This document shows, piece by piece, positions 43,780-54,665 of a stretch of 64,000 nucleotides of DNA; within the stretch, counting starts at the first letter, position 1, and each line of letters opens with the position of its first letter. The stretch is taken from NCBI GenBank assembly GCA_030674185.1, contig JAPXFY010000013.1, forward strand, positions 51,829,067 through 51,893,066, read 5' to 3'. A model generated the notes under the pieces. That model searched no databases and was not told the origin of the DNA. It saw only the letters and a list, made by a program, of their open reading frames with translations. A program made the position numbers and the translations under genes. This DNA comes from Monoplex corrugatus. Taxonomy: Eukaryota; Mollusca; Gastropoda; Littorinimorpha; Ranellidae.

Positions 43780-44269
43780 AAAGTCTGTTAATGCACAACT
43801 GGCCTTACTGAGAAGACAAATTTCAAAGATTTTGATCATACAACTGATTAAAGTCCTTAGCAACAAGTCTAAATCTCAACTTACAAAACTTTGTAAACTA
43901 GATCAGTAATTTTCAAACATGCAATAAACCTTGTTGCCATTTACTGGTTTATTTTTAGCAGTCAAAGTAGAATGATTGCAAGCATCAAAAACAGCAAACT
44001 GAGCAAAAGAATCTTTTTTCATCATTAACATTTGTTCTTGAAAAAAAATATGAATGGCAAATGATAGAGCAATGAGCTATGCACTTCAAACTGCATACTT
44101 CACAATGTTCCCTATCTGACCCCTGATGACCTTTCCAGGCCTGTAGCACAATTCAGCCTGTGCTACTTATGGGTGATTTTATCAGAACGGGTCACATTTT
44201 TATACTTTGCCATTGCACAAACTTCCTGGGGCTCTCTACTCTGGATTTTGTTATCTGACTAACCAGAAC
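43780..44269. other. no recognised feature
   Basis: Unique-looking AT-rich sequence. Confidence 0.4.
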
Positions 44270-44416
44270 TTAATCCTCTGACTCCTGCACTCTGTCTACC
44301 AGCATTCTGCGTTGTCAACCATGCTAGCAAAAAACCCTTAACTGTTTGACTCCCTCACCCTATCCACCAGTTAAGTTTTTGCAATTGGTGGATAAAGTGC
44401 AGGAGCCAAAAGATTA
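44270..44416. mobile_element. MITE copy i (inner right half missing)
   Basis: TTAATCCTCTGACTCCTGCA, CAGCATTCTGCGTTGTCAAC, CTTAACTGTTTGACTCCCTC, then TTAAGTTTTTGCAATTGGTG and GCAGGAGCCAAAAGATTAG. Confidence 0.75.
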
Positions 44417-46159
44417 GCTCCTCACTTTTCTTTGGCTCTGTGTTCATTTTCCCTTTATTTTTCACTATTAATCACTCCAGTCTATAAAACGTAATCATAA
44501 TAAAACAGACTGAACATTTCTATTTTCTGTTTCTCTCTTACATAATGCATCCCTGCATAAATGTAAAAAGCTAAGATAGACACACTGTCCTCTTGCTATC
44601 CCAGGCAGCAGATCTGACAAGTTCTACACACAAAGAAACAATCATCACCTGCTTTGGGTAAGGACACTCCCTTTGACACCTCTAAATACTGACAGGAGGG
44701 TCAACTAGGCTGCTCCCCAAACCCAATACTTTTTTCCTATTACACTTTATCAATTACAGCATCATCTTCCTCAAAGAGTTGTTTCTTTTTGTGTTTCAGA
44801 CCAGACAGTTTATGCCATCAAGCAAAATGTCTATCATTTATTTGTTTGTGTCTGTTTGTTCTTATCACTGCAAGATACCCAGCCCTGTTTCCCTCTCCTG
44901 CAGTTGTAACAGTGTTATTGCATTTACTGTACTTTGTAAGAACAGGGTCATTTTGCTATCATTCATACAACAAAGAGCACGTACGGATCAAACTTGGTAT
45001 GACAACATCTACATCTTTTTCCATTTTAAGCCTTTCACTGCCTCACTCTGCCCAGGAAGCTGGTGGAAAAGGTGCTAACAGACACAGTCATGTACAGACA
45101 GACACAATCATGTACAGACACACTTATATACAACATGGTAACATCCACATCATGTTCACTTTACCACAGACACAACAACATGCTTATCAACACACATCTG
45201 AACAAAACACACGTCATCATCATCATCCTGAAAGGACTAGTGACCAATGGCCTGGATCTTATCAGACTGTCCGTGAGCACTTGCAAAAGCAGTAAATAAT
45301 CCTCTGAAAAAAATATTTTTGTAATATCTTTTCTTTTTCCACATTCAGAATAGGGGAAAAACTGTTCAAAAGGATTGTGGATTAAGTCTGTCTTTACTGT
45401 CCTGTCAGTCCACTTACATGCAAGTTTTGTTTCAGTGCATGTAAAATGTGAGAATCAACTTGCAAAAACCTAACTGCCCATTCTTTTTTGTATACGTAAA
45501 CTGCATGTCACTTTGGATCAAACGAGCCATCTGCAAGATATGTTATGAACTGAATGTGAAATATAGACTGAGCACATCTCTATGTATCATGTACATGTGT
45601 GTAAGTACAGGAAAACAACCAAGTTTACACCCAATGCACAGCTGATGAATCTGCTCATCAGCCTCTCTCTTCACTTATGCCGAAGGCACAGAATCACCTA
45701 GATCAACAAAACCAATTACTTGCCTGGAAAATTAAGAACTGATAGCCTCATAGTTCTATATATCGCATGACTGGAAAATCTTTCTCCACTGTAAAATGAG
45801 TAGTTTTTAACTCAAATCTGTTCGGGCAATTTGATCTAAGCATTCACAGACTGAGTCATTTATGACAATGATCAAAAAATGGAATACTTTCAGTGAATGT
45901 TAGGTGACATTACAGAAGACAGATTCTGACAATTTCATTGGTCAATGGAGTGTGAACATAGACAATATTTCATTTTGCATTAGGATTGGGATCATTCTTA
46001 GTAAATAACTTCTTGAGGGTACCTAAGTCAGACCCTCACTATGTAAATACCTTGACTGAGAAGGCTTAGAAAATGAGTAGCTAATATTAATGAAATTGCA
46101 TATTTTGGATTTGCCACATCAGAACTGGGATCCCTCTTTGTATGTGCCCAACCTTCAAA
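44417..46159. other. AT-rich interval, MITE fragment at 45,028-45,073
   Basis: 45,028-45,073 (AGCCTTTCACTGCCTCACTC, CAGGAAGCTGGTGGAAAAGG) is a MITE remnant. A 17-bp repeat (ACAGACACAATCATGTACAG) occurs twice near 45,090. No gene recognised. Confidence 0.45.
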
Positions 46160-46199
46160 AGTGCATGTGCCAAACCAACCTAGCACTGGAATGATTATC

Positions 46200-46290
46200 T
46201 TGATTCAGAAGGCTGGCAGACAAGAAATTCACATTGATGAAATTGAGCAGAAGGCTGACAGACAAGAAATTCACATTGATGAAATTGAGC
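46200..46290. repeat. ~45-bp direct duplication
   Basis: GACAAGAAATTCACATTGAT then GAAATTGAGCA occurs twice in tandem in the presumed 3' UTR of the HACD3-like gene. Confidence 0.9.
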
Positions 46291-46325
46291 ATTTAAGGTC
46301 TGCTTCATGGCATACAAATTTCACT

Positions 46326-46331
46326 TTTATT
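46326..46331 (-). terminator. candidate poly(A) signal downstream of HACD3-like stop
   Basis: AATAAA on the minus strand 351 nt after the TGA, inside a sequence that otherwise looks like 3' UTR with a SINE-like repeat. Several further AATAAA motifs exist down to about 40.3 kb (near 44,837, 44,454, 43,951, 42,225 and 40,318), so the true 3' end cannot be fixed from sequence. Confidence 0.25.
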
Positions 46332-46359
46332 GAGGCCAGCCTGTCACATATCAGTTGAC

Positions 46360-46560
46360 TTACAGTTTCAGTTTCTCAAGATGACGTCTCCGCACTTGGA
46401 ACGAATTCCATATGCACTAATATCACAGGTGCCATGTGTATGGTGATCATGGCACAAGCCTTAAGCCTGCACATAAACCCATCAGCTGGCCAGATCCTGA
46501 GGCCCTACCTTGACTTACACTGAAGATGAGAACTGCCCCAAACACACTATTACTCTCAGA
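46360..46560 (+). repeat. SINE-like repeat, family S1 copy with CAGTTTCAGTTTCTCAAG head
   Basis: CAGTTTCAGTTTCTCAAGAT, CCGCACTTGGAACGAATTCC, TAAGCCTGCACATAAACCCA and GCCAGATCCTGAGGCCC. I recall a CAGTTTCAGTTTCTCAAGG-headed SINE as common in gastropod genomes; that is memory, not a search. It sits antisense in the presumed 3' UTR. Confidence 0.55.
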
Positions 46561-46681
46561 CTAACACTACAAAACTAATCAATTTACACAACTATTTACT
46601 GATTTTGCAAGGCTCACAAACAACCAATATACTGCATAAAGCGTGACAGTGTCGCCAAGCTGGTGTAGATCCATGAGGCCA

Positions 46682-46779
46682 TCATCTTGTCTTGTGGGCC
46701 AACTTTCGGGGTGAAAACAGTCCTGGTCCCAGCTTCTTCTTCCTCTGCTGGTACATGTGACGCAGTAACAGGTAGCCCG
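46682..46779 (-). CDS. HACD3: HACD3-like terminal coding exon F with stop codon
   Basis: Acceptor CTGTTTTGTAG|CGGG, then 31 codons and TGA at 46684-46682. It encodes the end of the last membrane helix and a basic cytosolic tail, AGYLLLRHMYQQRKKKLGPG continuing to KLAHKTR. The RHxYxQRxxxxG motif is the usual C-terminus of HACD3 proteins; the Lys/Arg-rich tail suits an ER membrane protein. The acceptor's upstream region, where the branch point should be, runs directly into a 52-bp minisatellite beginning 18 nt away. Confidence 0.9.
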
Positions 46780-46797
46780 CTACAAAACAGTTACAAC

Positions 46798-47392
46798 ACA
46801 AACATTCATTGAGCAAAGTAAATCAGTATATGAATTTGTGTCTATTCGTACAAACACTCATTGAGCAAAGTAAATCAGTATATGAATTTGTGTCTATTTG
46901 TACAAACACTCATCGAGCAAAGTAAAACAGTATATGAATTTGTGTCTATTCGTACACTCATCGAGCAAAGTAAAACAGTATATGAATTTGTGTCTATTTG
47001 TACAAACACTCATTGAGCAAGTAAACAGTTATAATTGGTCTATTCGTCATCATGAGAAGTAAAACAGTATATGAATTTGTGTCTATTTGTACAAACACTC
47101 ATCGAGCAAAGTAAAACAGTATATGAATTTGTGTCTATTCGTACACTCATCGAGCAAAGTAAAACAGTATATGAATTTGTGTCTATTCGTACAAACACTC
47201 GTCGAGCAAAGTAAAACAGTATATGAATGTGTCTATTCGTACAAACACTCGTCGAGCAAAGTAAAACAGTATATGAATGTGTCTATTCGTACAAACACTC
47301 GTCGAGCAAAGTAAAACAGCAGATGAATTTGTGTCTATTCGTACAAACACTCGTCGAGCAAAGTAAACCATATATGAATTTGTATATATTCA
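46798..47392. repeat. 52-bp minisatellite, ~11-12 copies, next to exon F
   Basis: The unit contains ACAAACACTC..GAGCAAAGTAAA followed by CAGTATATGAATTTGTGTCT. Starts at 46,798 and 46,850 set the 52-bp period; some units are shortened by 4-8 bp. It starts 18 nt upstream of the exon F acceptor, and the units share only ACTGTTTT with that acceptor, with no AG, so this array is not a clear acceptor copy. Confidence 0.9.
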
Positions 47393-48274
47393 TATCTGTA
47401 TTCCTTTTTTTTTTCTGTCACAATGGATTCACCGTGTGAAATTTCAGGCTGCCCTCCCTAGGGACAGCACATCACTGCCATGCAGCACCATACTTTTTTT
47501 TTCACTGCACTGTGTATTTCTGTTACCTATGGGAGAGGTGTACCCGCTACTGGTAACCTGGAACCCAGTACTACCTGTCACAGGGTCGAATTGCTGGCGA
47601 CTAAACCAGCACCTCCACCAGTCCTCTCAGGAGGATGTGAGGAGGGTGGCTAGAAACCCTGGTGGAATTAAATTAGATCCATCAAAGGGCGCCATCTAGC
47701 TAAAGGAGTAAACCCTGACAGTAAATCCGGTGTGGGGCCCCTAAGGCGGTTGGATGGCAAACTTTGTCACTTTCCGGCAGCTCCTGCGGTCTCGCTGGCA
47801 CCAAAACGTAACAGCCCTGCTGTTCCTTTGGATCTGTCAGTGAGGTGGAGAGGGGGGACAAGTTGCATGGGCAACAGCCTGTCTTCCATATTACACTGCC
47901 CAGGCTTACATCCGTACATTCATCCACAAACACTCTGCACCTACGTCCTGGAGAGGACACTCCAGCCTCGCTACTAACACTAGTGTCGGCACAACACGGG
48001 AAGCAACAGATACCGGTGATAAGTCATTGCTCAACTGGCGTAGACCTGACGCCAGGGGTTGCTTTTGATGGTGGGAGAGACCTTCGTGTCTTACTGGACA
48101 GCTACCGCCCACCTAAGCTGGGCAGCCCCCAGCCAATCAGGTGCTGTCCCGCCACAACCTGCCTTCTTCACTGGGTGCATGAAGATTAGGAGAAAATCTG
48201 ACAAGCAGGTCGTTAACTACCGCACCAGGCAAAAAGAAAAATTCAAATTCAAGAAACGGATCAGGAAAAGGATC
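47393..48274 (+). other. probable 5' region of LINE A copy
   Basis: No gene is seen here. From about 47,600 the sequence is GC-richer than the intron around it and leads into the LINE endonuclease region, so it is probably the element's 5' untranslated region. The exact 5' boundary is not defined; short T runs at 47,406 and 47,493 come before it. Confidence 0.4.
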
Positions 48275-51200
48275 AGCAGTGAAACTGGGCTGTTGGAATG
48301 TCCGAACAATGATGCCTGGGCTCTCCCAAGATCTGCAAGACATCAGCGATGCCAGAAAGACCGCCATCATAAACAGCAAGCTAAAGAGGCTCAATGTGGA
48401 CATTGCCACTCTGCAGGAAACACGCTGGCTGACTCAGGAACACTGAAGGAAAGGGACTACACCTTCTTCTGGCAAGGAAAGAGTTCTGATGCCCCAAGAG
48501 AGTACGGAGTAGGCTTTGCAGTAAGGAACAGCCTGAGGAACATGATTGAACCAGGCAGCGGCGGTTCAGAGCGACTCTTGACTCTCCGCCTCAACACCAC
48601 CGAAGGCTATGTCACTCTCATCAGCGTTTATGCCCCAACTCTGTCTGCCTCTCCAGACGCCAAGGATGAGTTCTACAAAAATCTTGCATCAACCATAAGG
48701 AACATCCCCAGGACAGAACAACTAGTTCTCCTGGGCGACTTCAACGCCAGAGTGGGTGCAGACAATGACTCATGGCCCTCCTGCCTCGGTTCCTTTGGAG
48801 TGGGGAAAATGAATGAGAATGGACAGCGACTGCTTGAGTTTTGCGCCTGCCATGAATTGTGCATCGCCAACTCCTTCTTCAAGACGAAGCCTCAACATAA
48901 AGTCTCCTGGAGGCATCCGCACTCAAAACATTGGCACCAACTGGATTTGATCCTAGTAAGACGTGCCGCTATCAAAAACATTCTCCACACTCGCTCTTAT
49001 CACGCGCAGACTGCGACACAGATCACTGTCTCGTATGTTCAAGATCAGGCTGCAACCAAAGAAGTTCCACTGCTCAAAGAAACAAGGGAACCCTCGCATT
49101 GACGTTAGCAAGATGTCTCAGCCAGATCTTGCAGAGCAGTTCGCAGAGGCCTTTGAGAGAGAATACAATGCATTGCAGCCCAGAGACTCTGCCACAGACA
49201 GATGGGAAACGCTGCGAGACACCATGCACCGCATTGCTATGGCCACCTTTGGGAAGAAAACTGTAAAGTCCCACGACTGGTTTGAGGCCAAATCAACAGA
49301 GATGACTCCCACTGTTGAGGCCAAGCACGCCACACTCACCGAGTATAAGCGGTCACCCAGTGAGAAGAACCTGCAATCCTCAGGTTCAGCTTAATGCCAG
49401 GCGCTGGCAAACAAGAGCTCAGTGAAGAGTACAGAGTGCTGCTGAAAGAGGCAACATCCAAGGAATGTATGATGGCATTAGATGGAAAGATGGGCGGAAA
49501 CACTACTCCAGCCTCTACTCCACACAGACCATGGTGTCCCCCTCAGCCCTCGATGCCATCAAGTGCATGCTGGTAATGGCAAGAACTTGACGCAGAGCCA
49601 ACTGTGGACGAACTCAGCAAGGCCATTGATAGCCTGGCATCAGGCAAGGCACCTGGCAACGACGGAATTCCCCCAGACCACATCAAGCACTGCAAGACTT
49701 CTCTTCTGCACCCTTTGCACGCAGTCCTCTGTCAATGTTGGAATGAGGGAGCTGTACCGCAGGACATGAGGGACGCCAAGATCGTCACCCTGTACAAAAC
49801 AAGGCGAAAGGAGCGAAAGGAGCGACTGCAACACTACAGAGGTATCTCACTCCTCAGCATTGTTGGCAAAGTCTACGCTCGGGTCCTCCTAATCCGCCTG
49901 CAGAAACTGGCTGAACGCATCTACCCGGAATCACAGTGTGGTTTTCGAGCAGAGAGATCCACGGTAACATGGTCTTTTCCCTTCGCCAAATCCAGGAGAA
50001 GTGCAGAGAGCAGCGGATGCCCCTGTATGTGGCATTCATTGACCTCACCAAGGCCTTTGACCTAGTCAGCAGAGATGGCCTTTTCAGGGCTCTCCGAAAA
50101 ATCGGCTGCCCCCCAAACTGCACAGCTTAATTGAGTCCTTCCACTCCAACATGAAAGGGACAGTGCAGTTCAACGGAAACCTCTCCAAGCCCTTCGACAT
50201 AAGCAGCGGTGTGAAACAAGGCTGCGTCCTGGCCCCAACCCTCTTTGGAATCTTCTTCGCTCTCCTCCTGAGGCATGCGTTCAGCACAGCGCAAGAAGGG
50301 ATCCACCTGCGGTCCAGATCAGATGGCAGGCTCTTCAACTCGCCGCCTTAGAGCAAGGACAAAGGTCAGTGAAGCCTCATCAGAGACATGCTATTTGCCG
50401 ACATGCCGCAGTTGTGACCCATACTCAGCGGGACTTGCAGTCACTAATGGACCGCTTCTCCCAGGCCTGCAAAGATTTTGGTCTGACCATCAGTCTTAAG
50501 AAGACAAACGTTCTGGGCCAAGGCACGCCATCTCCACCAGCCATCACCATTGATGACTACAAGCTTGAAGCCAATCCATCAATTCACATATCTTGGGTCC
50601 ACCATCACCGATAACCTCTCCCTTGACACAGAGATCGACAAGAGGATCGGGAAGGCAGCCACAACACTAGCCCGCCTCACACAAAGGGTGTGGACAAATC
50701 CCAAGCTGACCACGAAGACAAAGATGGCTGTATACAACGCCTGTGTCCTCAGCACCTTGCTGTATGGCAGCGAGGCGTGGACCACGCATGCTCATCAGGA
50801 AAAAAGGCTCAATACCTTCCACCTGAGAAGCCTACGGCGCATACTCAGCATTTCCTGGCAAGACAAGGTGACCAACAATGAAGTCCTGACCCGCGCTGGC
50901 CTCCCAACCATGCATACCATGCTGAGACAGTGTCGGCTGCGCTGGTTGGGCCACGTTCGCCGCATGGAAGATGGTCGCATCCCAAAAGACATCCTTTATG
51001 GTGAGCTTGCCACAGGGCAGAGAAACATTGGCTGCCCACAGCTGAGATACAAAGACGTTTGCAAACGTGACATGAAGGTGCTGGAGATCAACACTGAGTC
51101 CTGGGAGGACCTCGCAGACGACCGCAACAGCTGGAGAACCACTCTCAAGAAACTGCTGCGGATTGGTGAGGACAAACTGTCAGCTGCTGCAGCAGAAAAG

Positions 51201-51470
51201 CGAGTTCGCAGAAAAGGGATGACAGCCAACAGACCAGCATCAGCATACACATGCGACCGCTGCAACAGAGACTGACTCTCTCGCATTGGTCTCTACAGTC
51301 ACAGGCGACGCTGCTTGGACCAAGCAGACAGCCCATCTAGACATTAGAACGGATGTACTTTGTCCATGGTCAGCCATGACCGAGGGAGGCCTACTCACTA
51401 TGGGAGATGATGTTTCTACTGAATTTGTGTGGGACAACTCTTTCCATTACCATAGGATCTTTAACACGAG
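47600..51470 (+). mobile_element. near full-length LINE family A, antisense in HACD3-like intron E-F
   Basis: Non-LTR retrotransposon with an APE-type endonuclease, a reverse transcriptase and a C-terminal C2HC-type zinc finger (YTCDRC..RIGLYSHRRRC). It is oriented opposite to the host gene. The same family recurs at 10,400-11,640 and 23,795-24,250, where the RLGHVRRMEDGRIPKDILYG block and the finger can be compared. I do not assign a clade with confidence; such ORFs are often labelled jockey-like or craniofacial-development-protein-2-like in mollusc annotations. Confidence 0.85.
48275..51330 (+). pseudogene. LINE family A ORF2 (endonuclease-reverse transcriptase), broken
   Basis: Endonuclease pieces are in order: LGCWNVRTM and ATLQETRW in one frame, then VYAPT, LLGDFNARVG, WRHPHSKHWHQLDLILVRR and, after a frameshift, TDHCLV. 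Reverse transcriptase follows: GKAPGNDGIPPDHIK, YRGISLLSIVGKVYARVL, FIDLTKAFDLVSRDG, SSGVKQGCVLAPTLFGIFF, then YLGSTITDN and SLRRILSISWQDKVTNNEVL. At least five frame changes occur (near 48.4, 49.1, 49.4-49.6, 49.95 and 50.35-50.55 kb). The catalytic FADD box is damaged: LFAD is followed by an out-of-frame step. An in-frame stop interrupts the zinc finger at about 51,274. It cannot make active enzyme. Confidence 0.88.
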
Positions 51471-51660
51471 TTAAGTATGTGCTGCACACAAGACCTTGAT
51501 TCATAGTCTCATCTGAAATACTGGCACCTAGACCACTGCTTAAGATCTTGTGGAAGGGAGGAAGAAAATCCCTGTCTGACCCATCATTAAAACCAGGTTT
51601 CCCCCTATCCTAGACAGGTGCTTTAAACTTGCCTCCCACATCCTATCACCATCGCAAAAC

Positions 51661-51700
51661 CTTAACCCTGACTCCTCATCTATCCACCAGCTTCCTGAGG
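51661..51700. mobile_element. MITE fragment k
   Basis: CCTTAACCCTGACTCCTCAT, CTATCCACCAGCTTCCTGAG. Confidence 0.6.
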
Positions 51701-51710
51701 TCATGATCGA

Positions 51711-52022
51711 ACTGTTAATAAAGGGGTAGACTGAAGACACATCATTAAAGCATAGACTGTTAACAAAGGGGTAGATTGAGGACACATCACGTAAGCATAG
51801 ATTGTTAATGAAGAGGTAGATTGAGGACACATCACATAAGCATAGATTGTTAATAAAGGGATAGACCCAAGGCACACCATACAAGCATAGATGTTAATAA
51901 AGAGGTAGATTGAAAACACATCACAGAAGCATAGACTGTTAATAAAGGGGTAAACTGAACACACCATAAAAGCATAGACTGTTAATAAAGGGGCAGATTG
52001 AAGACACATCATAGAAGCTATG
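51711..52022. repeat. ~45-bp minisatellite, about 7 copies
   Basis: The unit has GCATAGACTGTTAATAAAGG, then GGTAGATTGAAGACACATCA. Copies vary by small indels. It lies between a MITE fragment (51,661-51,700) and a tRNA-like repeat in intron E-F. Confidence 0.85.
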
Positions 52023-52055
52023 ACTGAAAGAGCCCCCGGCATCCCCACGGGGAAC
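52022..52055 (+). repeat. short fragment shared with the R1 repeat 5' end
   Basis: ACTGAAAGAGCCCCCGGCAT resembles the ends of R1 copies at 27,275-27,300 and 62,447-62,470, suggesting a short related fragment. Confidence 0.35.
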
Positions 52056-52072
52056 CACTTTGTGTGAAAAGG

Positions 52073-52148
52073 TGGCCCATCTTAGGGTTGAACCCACAGT
52101 CCCTGCATTACAAGGATGGTGCTCTTAACCAATGAGCTAACAGGCTTG
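52073..52148 (-). pseudogene. tRNA-Thr(TGT)-like sequence, degenerate
   Basis: On the minus strand GCCTGTTAGCTCATTGGTTA (A box) is followed by an anticodon-loop-like CTTGTAAT and GTGGGTTCAACCC (B box). The acceptor arms pair poorly and the anticodon stem is imperfect, so this is a tRNA relic or a SINE head rather than a working tRNA. It lies 20 nt downstream of the exon E donor. Confidence 0.5.
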
Positions 52149-52169
52149 TAAAAATTATGACTGACTCAC

Positions 52170-52301
52170 CTCCGGCTAAAACAAGAGGGTAGGCAGACAG
52201 CAGGTATGGGAAATAAAATGCCATGTTGGCCGAGTTGGGCAGCGTGAAGCTGAAGAAGCCCGTCTCTTCAAATAACGGCATCGCCATGAACACTATGGTC
52301 C
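52170..52301 (-). CDS. HACD3: HACD3-like exon E
   Basis: 132 nt, phase 1 at both ends, acceptor TTTGTGCAG|GGACC, donor CGGAG|GTGAGT. It encodes GTIVFMAMPLFEETGFFSFT followed by LPNSANMAFYFPYLLSAYPLVLAGG. The motif ETGxFSFTLP is characteristic of HACD3-type proteins, and the hydrophobic C-terminal half is a membrane helix. Its acceptor is the last of a field: about 28 tandem copies of a 54-bp unit carrying the same TTTGTGCAG|GGA lie immediately upstream, and two decayed copies of the exon's 5' part lie beyond them. Confidence 0.93.
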
Positions 52302-52329
52302 CTGCACAAACAGTACCATATACATGAAT

Positions 52330-53870
52330 ACATGTGCACATACATGTTCACATCCCTGCACAAACAGTACCAATAGTATATACATGAATACATGTGCGCA
52401 CACATCTTCACATCCTCTGCACAAACAGTACCATACACATCATACGTGTGCACACAATCTTCACATCCTCTGCACAAACAGTACCATACACATCAATACG
52501 TGTGCACACACATCTTCACATCCCTGCACAAACATACAATACACATCAATACATGTGCACACACATCTTCACATCCCTGCACAAACAGTACAATACACAT
52601 CAATACATGTGCACACACATCTTCACATCCCTGCACAAACAGTACAATACACATCAATACATGTGCACACACATCTTCACATCCCTGCACAAACAGTACA
52701 ATAAACATCAATACATGTGCACACACATCTTCACATCCCTGCACAAACAATACAACACATCAATACATGTGCACACACATCTTCACATCCCTGCACAAAC
52801 AGTACAATACACATCAATACATGTGCACACACATCTTCACATCCCTGCACAAACAGTACCAATACACATCAATACATGTGCACACACATCTTCACATCCC
52901 TGCACAAACAAATACAATACACATCAATACATGTGCACACACATCTTCACATCCCTGCACAAACAGTACCATACACATCAATACATGTGCACACACATCT
53001 TCACATCCCTGCACAAACAATACAATACACATCAATACATGTGCACACACATCTTCACATCCCTGCACAAACAATACAATACACATCAATACATGTGCAC
53101 ACACATCTTCACATCCCTGCACAAACAGTACAATACACATCAATACATGTGCACACACATCTTCACATCCCTAAACAAACAGTACAATACACATCAATAC
53201 ATGTGCACACACATCTTTCACATCCCTGCACAAACAATACAATACACATAAATACATGTGCAACACACATCTTCACATCCCTAAACAAACAGTACAATAC
53301 ACATCAATACGTGTGCACACACATCTTCACATCCCTGCACAAACAGTACAATACACATCAATACATGTGCACACACATCTTCACATCCCTGCACAAACAG
53401 TACAATAACATCAATACGTGTGCACACACATCTTCACATCCCTGCACAAACAATACAATACACATCAATACATGTGCACACACATCTTCACATCCCTGCA
53501 CAAACAGTACAATAAACATCAATACGTGTGCACACACATGTTCACATCCCTGCACAAACAGTACAATACACATCAATACGTGTGCACACACATGTTCACA
53601 TCCCTGCACAAACAGTACCATACACATCAATACATCTGCACACACATGTTCACATCCCTGCACAAACAGTACCATACACATCAATACATCTGCACACACA
53701 TCTTCACATCCCTGCACAAACAGTACCATACACATCAATACATCTGCACACACATCTTCATGTCCCTTCATAAACCCTACCATACACATCGATACATGTG
53801 CACACACATCTTCACATCCCTGTACAAACAGTACAATACACATCAATACATGTACGTATACATGTTCACA
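52330..53870 (-). repeat. 54-bp minisatellite, ~28 copies, carrying the exon E acceptor
   Basis: The unit is 54 bp (for example CCCTGC at 52575 and 52629). On the minus strand each unit reads GTACTGTTTGTGCAGGGA followed by TGTGAAGATGTGTGTGCACA, then ATGTATTGATGTGTATT. The first 18 bases equal the real exon E acceptor region with its first exon bases, apart from small changes. Copies are very similar. Because 54 is divisible by three, all frames stay open and give long artefact ORFs. Confidence 0.95.
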
Positions 53871-53892
53871 TACACTCACACACGCACACCAT

Positions 53893-53948
53893 AGAGAGCT
53901 GAAGAATCCTGTCTCCTGAACAACAGCATCACCATTAAACTGCAAGCC
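53893..53948 (-). pseudogene. decayed partial copy of HACD3 exon E (ghost 1)
   Basis: On the minus strand, TTTGTACAG|GGCTTGCAG is followed by coding-like sequence giving QFNGDAVVQETGFFSSLW, to be compared with exon E VFMAMPLFEETGFFSFTL. ETGFFS and the spacing to the acceptor are kept. It loses similarity after about 55 nt and has no donor that I can see. The 54-bp array separates it from the real exon E. Confidence 0.7.
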
Positions 53949-54025
53949 CTGTACAAACAGGAATATGCATGAATGCATGTATGCACACATACGCATGCAC
54001 AGACCCGCATACAGACACACAATGT

Positions 54026-54075
54026 GAGATGAAGACACCTGTCTTCTCACATAAAGACAATGCACAGTACACATC
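54026..54075 (-). pseudogene. more decayed copy of HACD3 exon E start (ghost 2)
   Basis: Minus-strand TTTGTTACAG|GATG is followed by a segment translating as CEKTGVFISH, which corresponds to EETGFFSFT of exon E. The order acceptor, short spacer, ETG block is the same as in ghost 1 and the real exon, but divergence is greater. It abuts the (CA)n tract at 54,100-54,243. Confidence 0.55.
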
Positions 54076-54099
54076 CTGTAACAAACATTCACAGGAATC

Positions 54100-54164
54100 T
54101 ACATGCACACACACACACACACACATGCACACACGCAAACACACACACACACACACATGCAAAA

Positions 54165-54243
<79 letters not shown>
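54100..54243. repeat. (CA)n microsatellite, partly interrupted
   Basis: CA dinucleotides with CATG/CGCA interruptions and one A8 run, then a pure CA run of more than 30 repeats up to 54,243. Confidence 0.97.
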
Positions 54244-54245
<2 letters not shown>

Positions 54246-54419
54246 CACTTTGTGTAAGGTTGTGCTGAACAATAAACATACAAAACACAAACAAATAAAC
54301 AAAACTAAATAAATACTTTTTACAGTCAGCATTCAACCTAACAGCTGGGATAAATTAAGTCTCAGGAAAAAAACCAACCCAGTCATCTCTCTACTTACAG
54401 TAATAACCACAATAATTAC

Positions 54420-54665
54420 AGTATCTATATGGCGCCAAATCTTGACAATTCCAATCAAAGCGCACTCATACACCAGACATACGCATGCAATCAATGCAGA
54501 CTACTTTACAATATACAAAAAAAAAAAAATTGACCGACACAAACTAAGGAAAAGAGGTAGTTGTAGAATTCATTGTCAGGAAAAGAGGTGGGTTTTTAAA
54601 CTGCCTTTAAAAGCAGAAAGGGTAGTTGTTAGGCAAAGGGAGAGTAAAAGTCTATTCCAGGCAGA
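54420..54665 (-). mobile_element. CR1/L2-like LINE 3' end fragment
   Basis: Minus-strand sequence decodes as a degraded LINE C-terminus (WNRLLLSL..TTLSAFKGSLKTHLFS) followed by a 3' end with AATTGTCAAGATTTGGCGCC and ATATAGATACTGTAATTAT. The tail matches those at 18,651-18,700 and 32,290-32,335. Confidence 0.7.

Noticed and set aside
47087..47439. ORFs with repeated YKHSSSKVKQ words
   Set aside because: Translation of the 52-bp minisatellite.
52330..53870. Possible CRISPR-like array
   Set aside because: Period is constant but there are no unique spacers, and the setting is a spliced animal gene.
52394..53919. Overlapping ORFs of 260-400 codons with HTSSHPCTN-type repeats
   Set aside because: They translate the 54-bp minisatellite, whose length is a multiple of three, so every frame is open. 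No non-repetitive coding part exists, and the real gene is on the other strand.
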